7,787 nucleotides of DNA from JBDRNO01 sp043811005 (GTDB taxonomy: Bacteria > Bacteroidota > Bacteroidia > NORP154), in contig JBDRNO010000155.1 of the NCBI GenBank assembly GCA_043811005.1, forward strand, positions 1 through 7,787. The letters run 5' to 3'. Under the pieces are notes generated by a model. That model searched no databases, was not told the origin of the DNA, and worked only from the letters and a program-made list of their open reading frames with translations. How positions within the stretch are numbered: position 1 is the first letter of the stretch; each line of letters starts with the position of its first letter. The position numbers and the translations under genes are program-made. Below, piece after piece: positions 1 to 5,026 of the stretch.

Positions 1-28
1 GTAGAGACGTTGCATGCAACGTCTCTAC
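1..28. repeat. Perfect 28-bp palindrome (REP-like interspersed repeat)
   Basis: The first 28 bases are exactly their own reverse complement: each half is GTAGAGACGTTGCA, joined at a TGCATGCA centre. As single-stranded DNA or RNA it would fold into a 14-bp hairpin, less a small loop. Similar GTAGAGACG...CGTCTCTAC palindromes are, to my knowledge, dispersed in many Bacteroidota and cyanobacterial genomes, usually between genes. There is no T-run after it, so it is not a classical terminator. It starts at the window edge, so it may extend further left. Confidence 0.85.
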
Positions 29-69
29 GTCCCCGCACCCGCTCTCCCTCCTTGCAAAATAACAATCAC

Positions 70-116
70 TGTCATTCCGATTTATTAGTTGGTGGAGGAG
101 TGAGGAATCTCCCGGT
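70..116. repeat. Interspersed repeat fragment, TGTCATTCCGA...GAGGAATCTCCCG type
   Basis: The stretch begins TGTCATTCCGA and ends GTGAGGAATCTCCCG, with a short variable middle. I recognise this pairing from intergenic repeats common in Bacteroidota genomes; that is memory of the pattern, not a search. No reading frame here looks like a gene. It lies downstream of the TPR protein gene that ends at 210. Confidence 0.5.
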
Positions 117-125
117 AATGAACAG

Positions 126-206
126 CAATTTTTATTCTCAATTTTCTAATACTATTTTCCAATCTCAACTATCCAACACCAATTTCCAATCTCCATTATC
201 TATAAA
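126..206. repeat. Low-complexity repeat block (ttttccaatctc / caattttctaat words)
   Basis: AT-rich block with recurring short words. TTCCAATCTC occurs twice (within 155-166 and 182-194), and CAATTTTCTAAT at 139-150 recurs exactly at 7616-7627, at the other end of the window. It abuts the stop codon of the 210-899 gene. It resembles the 'caatttccaatttct' filler repeats of Bacteroidota intergenic DNA. I see no function. Confidence 0.4.
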
Positions 207-209
207 GAC

Positions 210-899
210 CTATTTACATTCCTCTTTTACAACCTTCAGTGCCTCATTATTGCCTGCTTGAGCCGCTTTCTTAAAAATTTCACACACCTGTTCCTGGTAT
301 TGCCGGTAATATTGCTCAACATCAGCGCTTTCTTTAAAGTATCCGGTATAAATATCAACCATTAACTTGTAGATATCAGAGACAGGGATTTTGGACTTTT
401 GAGGATTATGATACATTACAGTATATTCTAACCTGTTAAATGCGTCTGTAATGTCTATTTCTCCGGTTTTAAACTGAATATAATACCTCAAAAACAGGTA
501 ATCGGATTTATCGAATTTGATTTTGTCTTGTTCAAAAAATTGTTCAAAGTCTTTTTCGGTTTTATCATCAGGTTTTTTCGGGTCACCGGGTGCAACAAGT
601 ATAAGGGGTGTGATCAGATCCATAGCTTTCAGAACCTGCTTTTCCTTACCGTGCCCGTAATAGAACATTAATGCGGGATAATAATAATAGTTAGGGTTGG
701 TGCTGCTGTTTTCTTCTGCAATATCCACACATTTGTAAAAATGATTGGTCGCTTGCTCAAAGTCTTTTTGCATTACGTATTTTTTGCCTAGCTTATAATA
801 ATATTCTTCAGTTTTTTGTGCATTTGCGGAATTGATATTAATAATAAACGCATTAGCAGCGATCAAGCCAGTGGTGAGGTATAGAACAATTTTTTTCAT
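210..899 (-). CDS. Secreted TPR/Sel1-like repeat protein, function unknown
   Basis: 229 residues beginning MKKIVLYLTTGLIAANAF, a typical Sec signal peptide with positive N-end, hydrophobic core and a likely cleavage after ANAQ at residue 28, so the mature protein should be periplasmic or exported. Residues about 30-60 (YYYKLGKKYVMQKDFEQATNHF) have TPR-like helix-turn-helix spacing, and the C-terminus (KAAQAGNNEALKVV, about 211-224) looks like a Sel1-type TPR end. The middle is rich in Tyr and charged residues and has no catalytic motif I recognise. The start is well placed because the signal peptide begins right at the ATG. It is transcribed divergently from the 1023 gene and its stop runs straight into repeat DNA. 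TPR proteins usually act as protein-interaction scaffolds; the partner cannot be read from this window. No clear promoter was seen upstream. Confidence 0.8.
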   Translation of the reverse strand: MKKIVLYLTTGLIAANAFIININSANAQKTEEYYYKLGKKYVMQKDFEQATNHFYKCVDIAEENSSTNPNYYYYPALMFYYGHGKEKQVLKAMDLITPLILVAPGDPKKPDDKTEKDFEQFFEQDKIKFDKSDYLFLRYYIQFKTGEIDITDAFNRLEYTVMYHNPQKSKIPVSDIYKLMVDIYTGYFKESADVEQYYRQYQEQVCEIFKKAAQAGNNEALKVVKEECK

Positions 900-991
900 A
901 TGTTGTATTGTAATTTAATGTATCGGAATTTAAAAAATTGCACAATTGAGCGAATTAACAATTTTCATTCCAATTTGTCTAAATAAATTAA

Positions 992-999
992 TAAATTTG
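992..999 (+). promoter_or_regulatory. Candidate Bacteroidota -7 box (TAAATTTG) for the 1023 gene
   Basis: TAAATTTG fits the TAnnTTTG -7 consensus of Bacteroidota sigma-ABfr and lies 23 bp before the ATG at 1023. A TTTG at 974-977 could serve as the -33 element, but its 14-bp spacing is shorter than usual. In AT-rich DNA an 8-mer like this arises often by chance, so the call is weak. Confidence 0.35.
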
Positions 1000-1022
1000 G
1001 CAATATTTAATAATAAACAATC

Positions 1023-1529
1023 ATGCCTGAAAATCTTTTAGTAGGAATATTGGGGTATCGTGGTTCCGGCAGGTCACATACCTGGAATACATTGTTTGGA
1101 AGGAATGTAAGAACAGGGAAACTTAATCGCAGGTTATACCTTGGCAAGAATGAATATGTTGAGGTGTTTTTAGTAAACGGATCGCCAGGTGAAAGAAAGA
1201 TGAAGGTTGAAAAAATAATCACAGTTGGGAAGCCCGCAATTGTTTTATGCTCTTTTCAATACAAAAAGAGTGCTGTGCAAGCGATAGACTGGTTTATAAA
1301 AAACGATTATTTTTTATACTTCCATTGGCTGAACCCGGGATATAAGGCATCAAATATATATATAGACTACTTCAACTATAAAGACAAGATATTCTCTGCA
1401 AGTTCACTTTTCGGAGTTAGAAACGGTAAACTCCCTCCACGCGACAGGGCTCAGGAGATACGGGATTTTATTTACGGCTGGGCAAAGAGCAGGGATTTGA
1501 TCTTTCAGGATAAACTTCTTGATTTGTAA
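1023..1529 (+). CDS. Small P-loop-like protein of unknown function
   Basis: 168 residues, no signal peptide or membrane span, so probably cytosolic. A hydrophobic strand (LLVGIL, 5-10) runs into GYRGSGRSHT (11-20), which has the spacing of a Walker A/P-loop (GxxGxGKS/T) but carries Arg17 where the catalytic Lys is expected. A later strand EYVEVFLVNGSPGER (44-58) sits where a GTPase would have its DxPG switch, here NGSPG. A further strand, AIVLCSFQY (72-80), and a hydrophobic DYFLYFHWLNPGY (95-107) complete an alpha/beta pattern. The fold suggests a small nucleotide-binding protein related to P-loop kinases or GTPases, but the Lys-to-Arg change and absent Walker B Asp make activity doubtful. 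It is a single-gene unit between a divergent TPR gene and a convergent protease gene. I do not recognise a named family. Confidence 0.75.
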   Translation: MPENLLVGILGYRGSGRSHTWNTLFGRNVRTGKLNRRLYLGKNEYVEVFLVNGSPGERKMKVEKIITVGKPAIVLCSFQYKKSAVQAIDWFIKNDYFLYFHWLNPGYKASNIYIDYFNYKDKIFSASSLFGVRNGKLPPRDRAQEIRDFIYGWAKSRDLIFQDKLLDL

Positions 1530-1553
1530 TTAATCGTATCGGAATTTTAATGT

Positions 1554-1585
1554 TTAGCCACTAATTACACTAATTTTCACTAATT
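1554..1585. repeat. Solo arm of the GCCACTAATTACACTAATT repeat family
   Basis: The bases from TTAGCCACTAATT to CACTAATT match the right arm of the GxxExxY-flanking repeat (4971-5006, read in reverse complement) with only a couple of differences. The arm is three spaced units, each with a CAC followed by TAATT. No inverted partner of comparable quality lies beside it. It sits 24 bp after the stop of the 1023 gene, in the space between convergent genes. Confidence 0.65.
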
Positions 1586-1681
1586 AATTCTGACATAATT
1601 TTTAGTAACTAATCAGTCCATTTTAAAATAAAAATCAACTGTTCTGTTTAGTTAATTGAATAGTGATAATCGTTGTCAAAA

Positions 1682-2287
1682 TTATCGTTTCCGGAAAATA
1701 ATTTCTTCAACTGCCTGCTTGAACTCTATATCAAATAAGTCAAAGACTATTTCTCTACCCATGATAATATCTTTGCAATCTTTTGTTTGCACCCATGCAA
1801 TAGGAGCAGTAAAAGAATGTGTATCTATTTGTATATTAATTTTTCGCATAACATAATCCACACTTCCGCCAATACCTTCTGCTTTATGTATGATTTCCTG
1901 CTCATTGATTATCAATCCAAGTAAGCTACCTAATTTGTTTGGAATTAGACTAATATCCGCACCAGAATCAACTAACATTTTAACCTTTTTCACTTCACTG
2001 TATTTTAATACTACCTCATAAGTTGGTTGCCAATCATGGATTAAAGCAGTTCTAAACCGGATGGGTAGAATTCTAATTGTTTCAGTAAAATCATATTTAT
2101 GAATATGTGCTATTACATAGTCAGCAGATATCTTATCAGCCATCTTAACCATATTATTAAATTCTCTGTCATGTGCAATAATTCCTTCACAGGTATAGGC
2201 AATCCATTCAGTTCTATGTTTTTTCAGCTCGTCTTTATTATTTTTATACCACTCATCAGGTGTTTTATATTTATCAATGTTTTTCAT
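1682..2287 (-). CDS. DUF5678-like domain fused to retropepsin-like aspartic protease
   Basis: 201 residues, no signal peptide or membrane segment. The C-terminal half carries the retropepsin active-site motif: a hydrophobic strand, then VDSGADISLIP (106-116, catalytic Asp107 in D-S-G-A), and near the end IIMGREIVFDLFDIEF (174-189), the usual strand-Gly-Arg-Asp/Glu-phi-phi...FDIEF closing segment of this fold. Retropepsins have one such motif per chain and work as homodimers, so this should dimerise. The N-terminus (about 10-65), with WYKNNKDELKKHRTEWIAY then EGIIAHD and a helix, resembles the DUF5678 domain, often found as a short N-terminal module. There is no reverse transcriptase, gag or integrase nearby, so it is a host gene and not a retroelement remnant. 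Substrate unknown; regulated intracellular proteolysis is a reasonable guess. It lies 150 bp downstream of rtcB on the same strand but has its own promoter-like boxes. Confidence 0.8.
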   Translation of the reverse strand: MKNIDKYKTPDEWYKNNKDELKKHRTEWIAYTCEGIIAHDREFNNMVKMADKISADYVIAHIHKYDFTETIRILPIRFRTALIHDWQPTYEVVLKYSEVKKVKMLVDSGADISLIPNKLGSLLGLIINEQEIIHKAEGIGGSVDYVMRKINIQIDTHSFTAPIAWVQTKDCKDIIMGREIVFDLFDIEFKQAVEEIIFRKR

Positions 2288-2343
2288 TTTTTAACATCTT
2301 AATTTTAAGTTTATATGCCCTGTAAATATTTCGAAATTCGTAT

Positions 2344-2372
2344 CAAACATATATTTATGATGTGCAAAATTA
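2344..2372 (-). promoter_or_regulatory. Two candidate -7 boxes upstream of the retropepsin gene
   Basis: On the minus strand TAATTTTG (2372-2365) and TATGTTTG (2351-2344) both fit TAnnTTTG, 57-78 bp before the ATG at 2287. No well-spaced TTG -33 element is evident for either. They suggest that the protease gene can be transcribed independently of rtcB. Chance matches are common in AT-rich DNA. Confidence 0.35.
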
Positions 2373-2437
2373 AGGATTATTTTTTATGTTAGGAGATGAG
2401 TGCCAAATAAATTTTAATAAGTAGCAACTTAAGTTAA

Positions 2438-3622
2438 TTACTCTGCCATAGCAACCCCAATGGGCTTCAGCCGGTGTAATACCTTAATTGTATCACCCTG
2501 ATATTTTAACACTTCGTCTAACTTTTTATAGCACTCCGGTGATTCGTCTGCTGCTGAGCCCCTTAATTCGATCCTTCTGGATTTCATTTTTGCTTTTACC
2601 GCCTCAAAATCAACTACACCTTTTGATACTACCACTGGTCTTTTATTGCCATGTTTTCCTTTCATCCACTTTGTCTTGCCCAATGCTTTTCTTCTTGACA
2701 TTACCCTTCCGGCACCGTGAACAGTTGAGTAGAGCCCTTTTCTTGACATCTCAGAATCAACTCCCTCAACGATCACCGAGGCATCAAGCATGTTTGCCCC
2801 AATAAAACCCAATTGCTGAGGGAATGCAGGTGTGCAGCCCTTTCTTACCACCCAGTAATATTCTCCAAAATGTTTCTCATACCAGGCGAAATTATGATGG
2901 TTATGTACTTCGAATATTGCTTTAGCTCCAAGTATTTCCAAAACTTTTTCAACGGCAATATTTCTCCCTGCATGTGCATATTCTCCCGCAAGCTGCATTG
3001 CCTGTATGTAATCCTGCCCTATAGCTGAGTTTGCATCAAATAATATTGGAGGACTGTCCATCGAACCTTCTTTTCCCTTGTCTTCAAATGTATTTCCCTG
3101 TGACATGGCAATGAATCCAAGAGTGGTCTTAAATCCAAAATTACGCGAGCCGAAATGAACGCCAATCCACAACATTCCGTCCTCACCTTCAAAAAGATCT
3201 ATAAAGTGATTCCCCGAACCAACGGTTCCTAACTGACTTTTGGCTTTTTGAAGAAGTTTTCTCTGGGGTTTGAATCCTGCATGGGCAATCTTATCCAGAA
3301 CCTTATGTCCGACCGGCTCTGGGTTTGGTTTGTCTAATCCAAAGCTTATCCTTCTTACTATTTCGTTCATTACTTTCGAAACATTGATTTCTTTTGCATA
3401 AATATCTGTCCTGACAGCTTTATTACCACATGCAATATCAAATCCAACACCGGATAATGATATTTTATCCTTATATGCAACAGCACCGCCTATCGGGTGC
3501 CCATACCCATAATGTGCATCGGCAGTTAATACTGCGATGTCTTTCTCCCCAAAGCATCTCCTTATCTGTTCTATTGAGTTCTCGTCAATAATTTCTTTTC
3601 CGAAAATTGTGAGGTTTTTCAT
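2438..3622 (-). CDS. rtcB: RtcB-family 3'-phosphate/5'-OH RNA ligase
   Basis: 394 residues from ATG 3622. RtcB joins RNA 2',3'-cyclic phosphate or 3'-phosphate ends to 5'-OH ends using GTP and Mn2+, via a ligase-histidine-GMP intermediate, in RNA repair or tRNA splicing. The diagnostic motifs are all present: DAHYGYGHPIGG (35-46), GVGFDIACG (58-66; metal ligands Asp62, Cys65), GSGNHFID (135-142; His139), HFGSRNFG (156-163; metal His156), VHNHHNFAW (239-247; His240) and VHGAGRVMSR (301-310), whose His302 matches the guanylylated histidine. Length is close to E. coli RtcB (408), so it appears complete. The frame is open to an ATG at 3679, but that extension (MCLCGK...) is encoded by the 3665-3736 repeat, so I start at MKNLTIFGKE. 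No archease or RtcA lies in the window. HFGSR replaces the commoner H-S/T-GSR. Confidence 0.93.
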   Translation of the reverse strand: MKNLTIFGKEIIDENSIEQIRRCFGEKDIAVLTADAHYGYGHPIGGAVAYKDKISLSGVGFDIACGNKAVRTDIYAKEINVSKVMNEIVRRISFGLDKPNPEPVGHKVLDKIAHAGFKPQRKLLQKAKSQLGTVGSGNHFIDLFEGEDGMLWIGVHFGSRNFGFKTTLGFIAMSQGNTFEDKGKEGSMDSPPILFDANSAIGQDYIQAMQLAGEYAHAGRNIAVEKVLEILGAKAIFEVHNHHNFAWYEKHFGEYYWVVRKGCTPAFPQQLGFIGANMLDASVIVEGVDSEMSRKGLYSTVHGAGRVMSRRKALGKTKWMKGKHGNKRPVVVSKGVVDFEAVKAKMKSRRIELRGSAADESPECYKKLDEVLKYQGDTIKVLHRLKPIGVAMAE

Positions 3623-3664
3623 AATTGAGATTTCTGAAACTAATGAGTTTTTTATAAAAATTTT

Positions 3665-3736
3665 GCCACAAAGACACAAAGTTTCACTAAGCTCTTTATT
3701 ACAAGGATTTAATTCACCTTTGTGATGCTTGGTGGC
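3665..3736. repeat. 72-bp imperfect palindromic repeat (GCCACAAAGACACAAAG type)
   Basis: The left end GCCACAAAGACACAAAG is matched in inverse by the right end CTTTGTGATGCTTGGTGGC, with an AT-rich centre. This is the 'cttagtgaaactttgtgtctttgtggc' sort of repeat I associate with Bacteroidota intergenic regions. Its left arm has the same three-CAC layout (GCCAC, ACAC, TTCAC at short spacing) as the GCCACTAATT arms elsewhere in the window. It lies between the divergent rtcB and queE genes, within the likely 5' leader of rtcB. Confidence 0.65.
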
Positions 3737-3826
3737 ATAGCTGATATAATAGAAATTATTACAAAATATAAAATTACACTATTTTTGATAAAAATGTTAA
3801 GATATCGAATTTTCGTTATATTAAGC

Positions 3827-3834
3827 TACTTTTG
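3827..3834 (+). promoter_or_regulatory. Candidate -7 box (TACTTTTG) for queE
   Basis: TACTTTTG is an exact TAnnTTTG match, 20 bp upstream of the TTG start codon at 3855 and 62 bp upstream of the alternative ATG at 3897. An expected TTG -33 element is not clear at the usual spacing. The position between the rtcB-side repeat and queE makes it the most plausible promoter for queE. Confidence 0.4.
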
Positions 3835-3854
3835 TACATTAAAATTATTCTACA

Positions 3855-4490
3855 TTGCTAACTTCAGAACAAAAAATTTCATTAGAGAAAGGCTCCATGT
3901 TACCCGTAATGGATGCCTTCTACACCATCCAGGGCGAGGGCTATAATACGGGTAAAGCGGCATATTTTATCAGGATAGGTGGATGTGATGTGGGTTGTCA
4001 TTGGTGTGATACAAGAGATTCATGGAATGCCGAAGCTCATCAATTAACACCCATTGACTTTATTGTTGAAGATGCTGCAGAACATTCTGCTAAAATAGCT
4101 GTAATTACCGGTGGTGAGCCGCTGATGTACAATTTGGATCAATTAACAGGCCGGTTAATAGAAAAGGGTATAAAAACACATTTGGAAACATCAGGAGCAT
4201 ACCCCTTATCGGGAAAATGGCACTGGATTTGCTTGTCTCCTAAGAAGATTGTTCCTCCAGTGGGAGATATACACAGTAAAGCAGATGAGTTAAAGGTTAT
4301 TTTCATTAACAGGCAAGATTTCAAACGGGCAGAAGAGCAAGCTGCTAAAGTGAGTGAAAGTTGCAAATTGTATTTACAACCTGAGTGGGGCAGGATTGGG
4401 AAAGTATTACCTTTGATAGTTGATTTTGTTAAATACAATCCCAAATGGAGCATATCATTGCAAACGCAGAAATATATGGACATACCTTAA
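3855..4490 (+). CDS. queE: 7-carboxy-7-deazaguanine synthase QueE (radical SAM)
   Basis: QueE converts 6-carboxy-tetrahydropterin to 7-carboxy-7-deazaguanine, the ring-contracting step toward preQ0 and queuosine in tRNA. It uses a [4Fe-4S] cluster, SAM and Mg2+ as a cytosolic homodimer. Seen here with numbering from 3855: FYTIQGEGYNTGKAAYFIR (22-40, the family substrate-binding opening), the cluster motif GGCDVGCHWCDT (42-53; Cys44, Cys48, Cys51 in CX3CX2C), the SAM-binding TGGEPL (85-90), ETSG (111-114) and a C-terminal QTxK motif. The 211-residue length is normal for the short QueE type. An in-frame stop at 3840 limits the start to TTG 3855 or ATG 3897. I favour TTG because relatives usually have about 15 residues before MLPVM..FYTIQGEG, but ATG 3897 would keep every motif. 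The usual QTHK reads QTQK (203-206). No queC, queD or queF is present in the window. Confidence 0.93.
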   Translation: MLTSEQKISLEKGSMLPVMDAFYTIQGEGYNTGKAAYFIRIGGCDVGCHWCDTRDSWNAEAHQLTPIDFIVEDAAEHSAKIAVITGGEPLMYNLDQLTGRLIEKGIKTHLETSGAYPLSGKWHWICLSPKKIVPPVGDIHSKADELKVIFINRQDFKRAEEQAAKVSESCKLYLQPEWGRIGKVLPLIVDFVKYNPKWSISLQTQKYMDIP

Positions 4491-4496
4491 ATACAT

Positions 4497-4567
4497 AAAT
4501 TCGTGCAAATTAGTATGATTCGTGGGTGTTTTTTGCCACTAATTACACGAATTATCACAAATAATTT
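4497..4567. repeat. Imperfect hairpin repeat after queE, possible terminator
   Basis: The 5' arm (4497-4526, containing ATTCGTG...GATTCGTGGG) is complementary to the 3' arm (4535-4567, GCCACTAATTACACG...) at about 20 of 30 positions, around a loop TGTTTTTT. The hairpin begins 6 bp after the queE stop and could end its transcript, although no U-tract follows the stem. The 3' arm doubles as the left boundary of the GxxExxY element. Confidence 0.5.
4532..4567 (+). repeat. Left 36-bp inverted-repeat arm
   Basis: Reads TTTGCCACTAATTACACGAA and continues ATTATCACAAATAATTT. It pairs with 4971-5006 at 32 of 36 positions; differences fall at arm positions 18, 28, 32 and 33. It ends 30 bp before the GxxExxY start codon. 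Confidence 0.8.
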
Positions 4568-4597
4568 AAACTTTAAGATATAAAAAATAGAGTAATC

Positions 4598-4972
4598 ATG
4601 TCAGAATTAATTTATAAAGAAGAAGCATATAAAATTATTGGTGTATTTATGGAAGTTCATAAGCAATTGGGAAAAGGTTTTTCGGAAATTGTTTATAAAG
4701 ATGCAATTGAATATGAATTTAAAATTAGAAAATACCCTTATGAACGTGAAAAGCAATATGAGATAAAGTATAAAAATATTATTCTTCCCCATAAATTCTT
4801 TGCTGATTTTGTTGTATTTGACAAGATTGTACTTGAAGTTAAATCTAGTAGTGGCATTGCAGATGAATTTCTGAAATTAACCCTCAATTATTTAGCAGCT
4901 TCAAAATGTAAATTGGGTTTGATTGTAAATTTTGGTAAAGATTCATTGGAATATAAACGTGTTGTTCTATAA
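4598..4972 (+). CDS. GxxExxY protein (PD-(D/E)XK nuclease-like superfamily)
   Basis: 124 residues, a normal length for the GxxExxY family (PDDEXK_3). The defining motif is G27-F-S-E30-I-V-Y33 within LGKGFSEIVY. The nuclease-like core follows: Asp70 in FFADFVVF, then LEVKS with Glu80 and Lys82, which gives the D...ExK arrangement of PD-(D/E)XK enzymes. A helix (ADEFLKLTLNYLAAS, 88-102) and the closing strand LGLIVNFG (106-113) are also typical. No signal peptide, so cytosolic. Members are widespread and often occur in many copies, but their biological role is unknown; a nuclease role is inferred from the fold. The gene sits alone inside inverted repeats, 107 bp after queE and 54 bp before the OmpA-family gene. 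It is more AT-rich and Lys/Ile-rich than the neighbouring OmpA gene, fitting separate acquisition. Confidence 0.92.
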   Translation: MSELIYKEEAYKIIGVFMEVHKQLGKGFSEIVYKDAIEYEFKIRKYPYEREKQYEIKYKNIILPHKFFADFVVFDKIVLEVKSSSGIADEFLKLTLNYLAASKCKLGLIVNFGKDSLEYKRVVL

Positions 4973-5006
4973 AAAATTAGTGATAATTAGTGTAATTAGT
5001 GGCAAA
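4971..5006 (-). repeat. Right 36-bp inverted-repeat arm
   Basis: On the plus strand it starts AAAAAATTAGTGATAATTAG and ends GTGGCAAA. It is the inverted partner of 4532-4567. It overlaps the last two bases of the GxxExxY stop codon and lies 20 bp before the ATG of the OmpA-family gene, so it would be in that gene's leader. Confidence 0.8.
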
Positions 5007-5012
5007 TTCTTA

Positions 5013-5022
5013 TTTTTTTTTT
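5013..5022 (+). other. T10 homopolymer just before a start codon
   Basis: Ten T residues in a row end four bases before the ATG at 5027. The tract lies in the probable leader of the OmpA-family mRNA, right after the repeat arm. Tracts of this length can change length by slippage and alter expression, and a U-run after a structured repeat could also act in termination of the upstream gene. Both roles are inference. Confidence 0.45.
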
Positions 5023-5026
5023 AACG

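Larger units (their letters stand above)
4532..5006. mobile_element. Candidate mini-element: GxxExxY gene framed by 36-bp inverted repeats
   Basis: The 475-bp span starts with TTTGCCACTAATTACACGAA and ends with its near-exact reverse complement. The two 36-bp arms agree at 32 positions. Between them is a single gene (4598-4972) that fills nearly all the space, its TAA overlapping the first two bases of the right arm. I see no target-site duplication just outside the arms and no transposase, so any movement would need help in trans, or the arms may simply be two independent repeat insertions. The gene-to-repeat fit is what suggests a unit. Confidence 0.4.

Noticed and set aside
1..206. CRISPR array or repeat-spacer structure in the repeat-rich left end.
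   Set aside because: The repeats are different from each other and not regularly spaced; no cas gene is present.
10..261. 83-codon plus-strand frame at the left end as a gene.
   Set aside because: It begins inside the palindrome, consists of repeat sequence with Ser/Asn/Phe-rich translation and overlaps the end of the TPR gene.
920..1547. 12-bp direct repeat GTATCGGAATTT at 920-931 and 1536-1547, either side of the P-loop-like gene, as possible insertion-site duplications.
   Set aside because: A 12-mer match is expected about once or twice by chance in a window this size, the copies are not at equal distances from the gene, and no inverted ends accompany them.
1682..2287. Retropepsin gene as a remnant of a retroelement.
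   Set aside because: No reverse transcriptase, RNase H, integrase or gag-like frame nearby, and the N-terminal module is of bacterial DUF5678 type.
3623..3679. Longer RtcB start at 3679.
   Set aside because: The extra 19 residues derive partly from an interspersed repeat and precede the natural RtcB opening MKNLTIFGKE.
3835..3897. preQ1 riboswitch in the queE leader.
   Set aside because: The leader is very short if the TACTTTTG box is used, and I see no H-type pseudoknot pattern with the C-rich and A-rich segments expected of preQ1-I.
3722..3946. 74-codon plus-strand frame with hydrophobic stretches between rtcB and queE.
   Set aside because: It begins in the repeat, crosses the putative queE promoter and overlaps the queE start in another frame; hydrophobicity is what AT-rich intergenic DNA gives.
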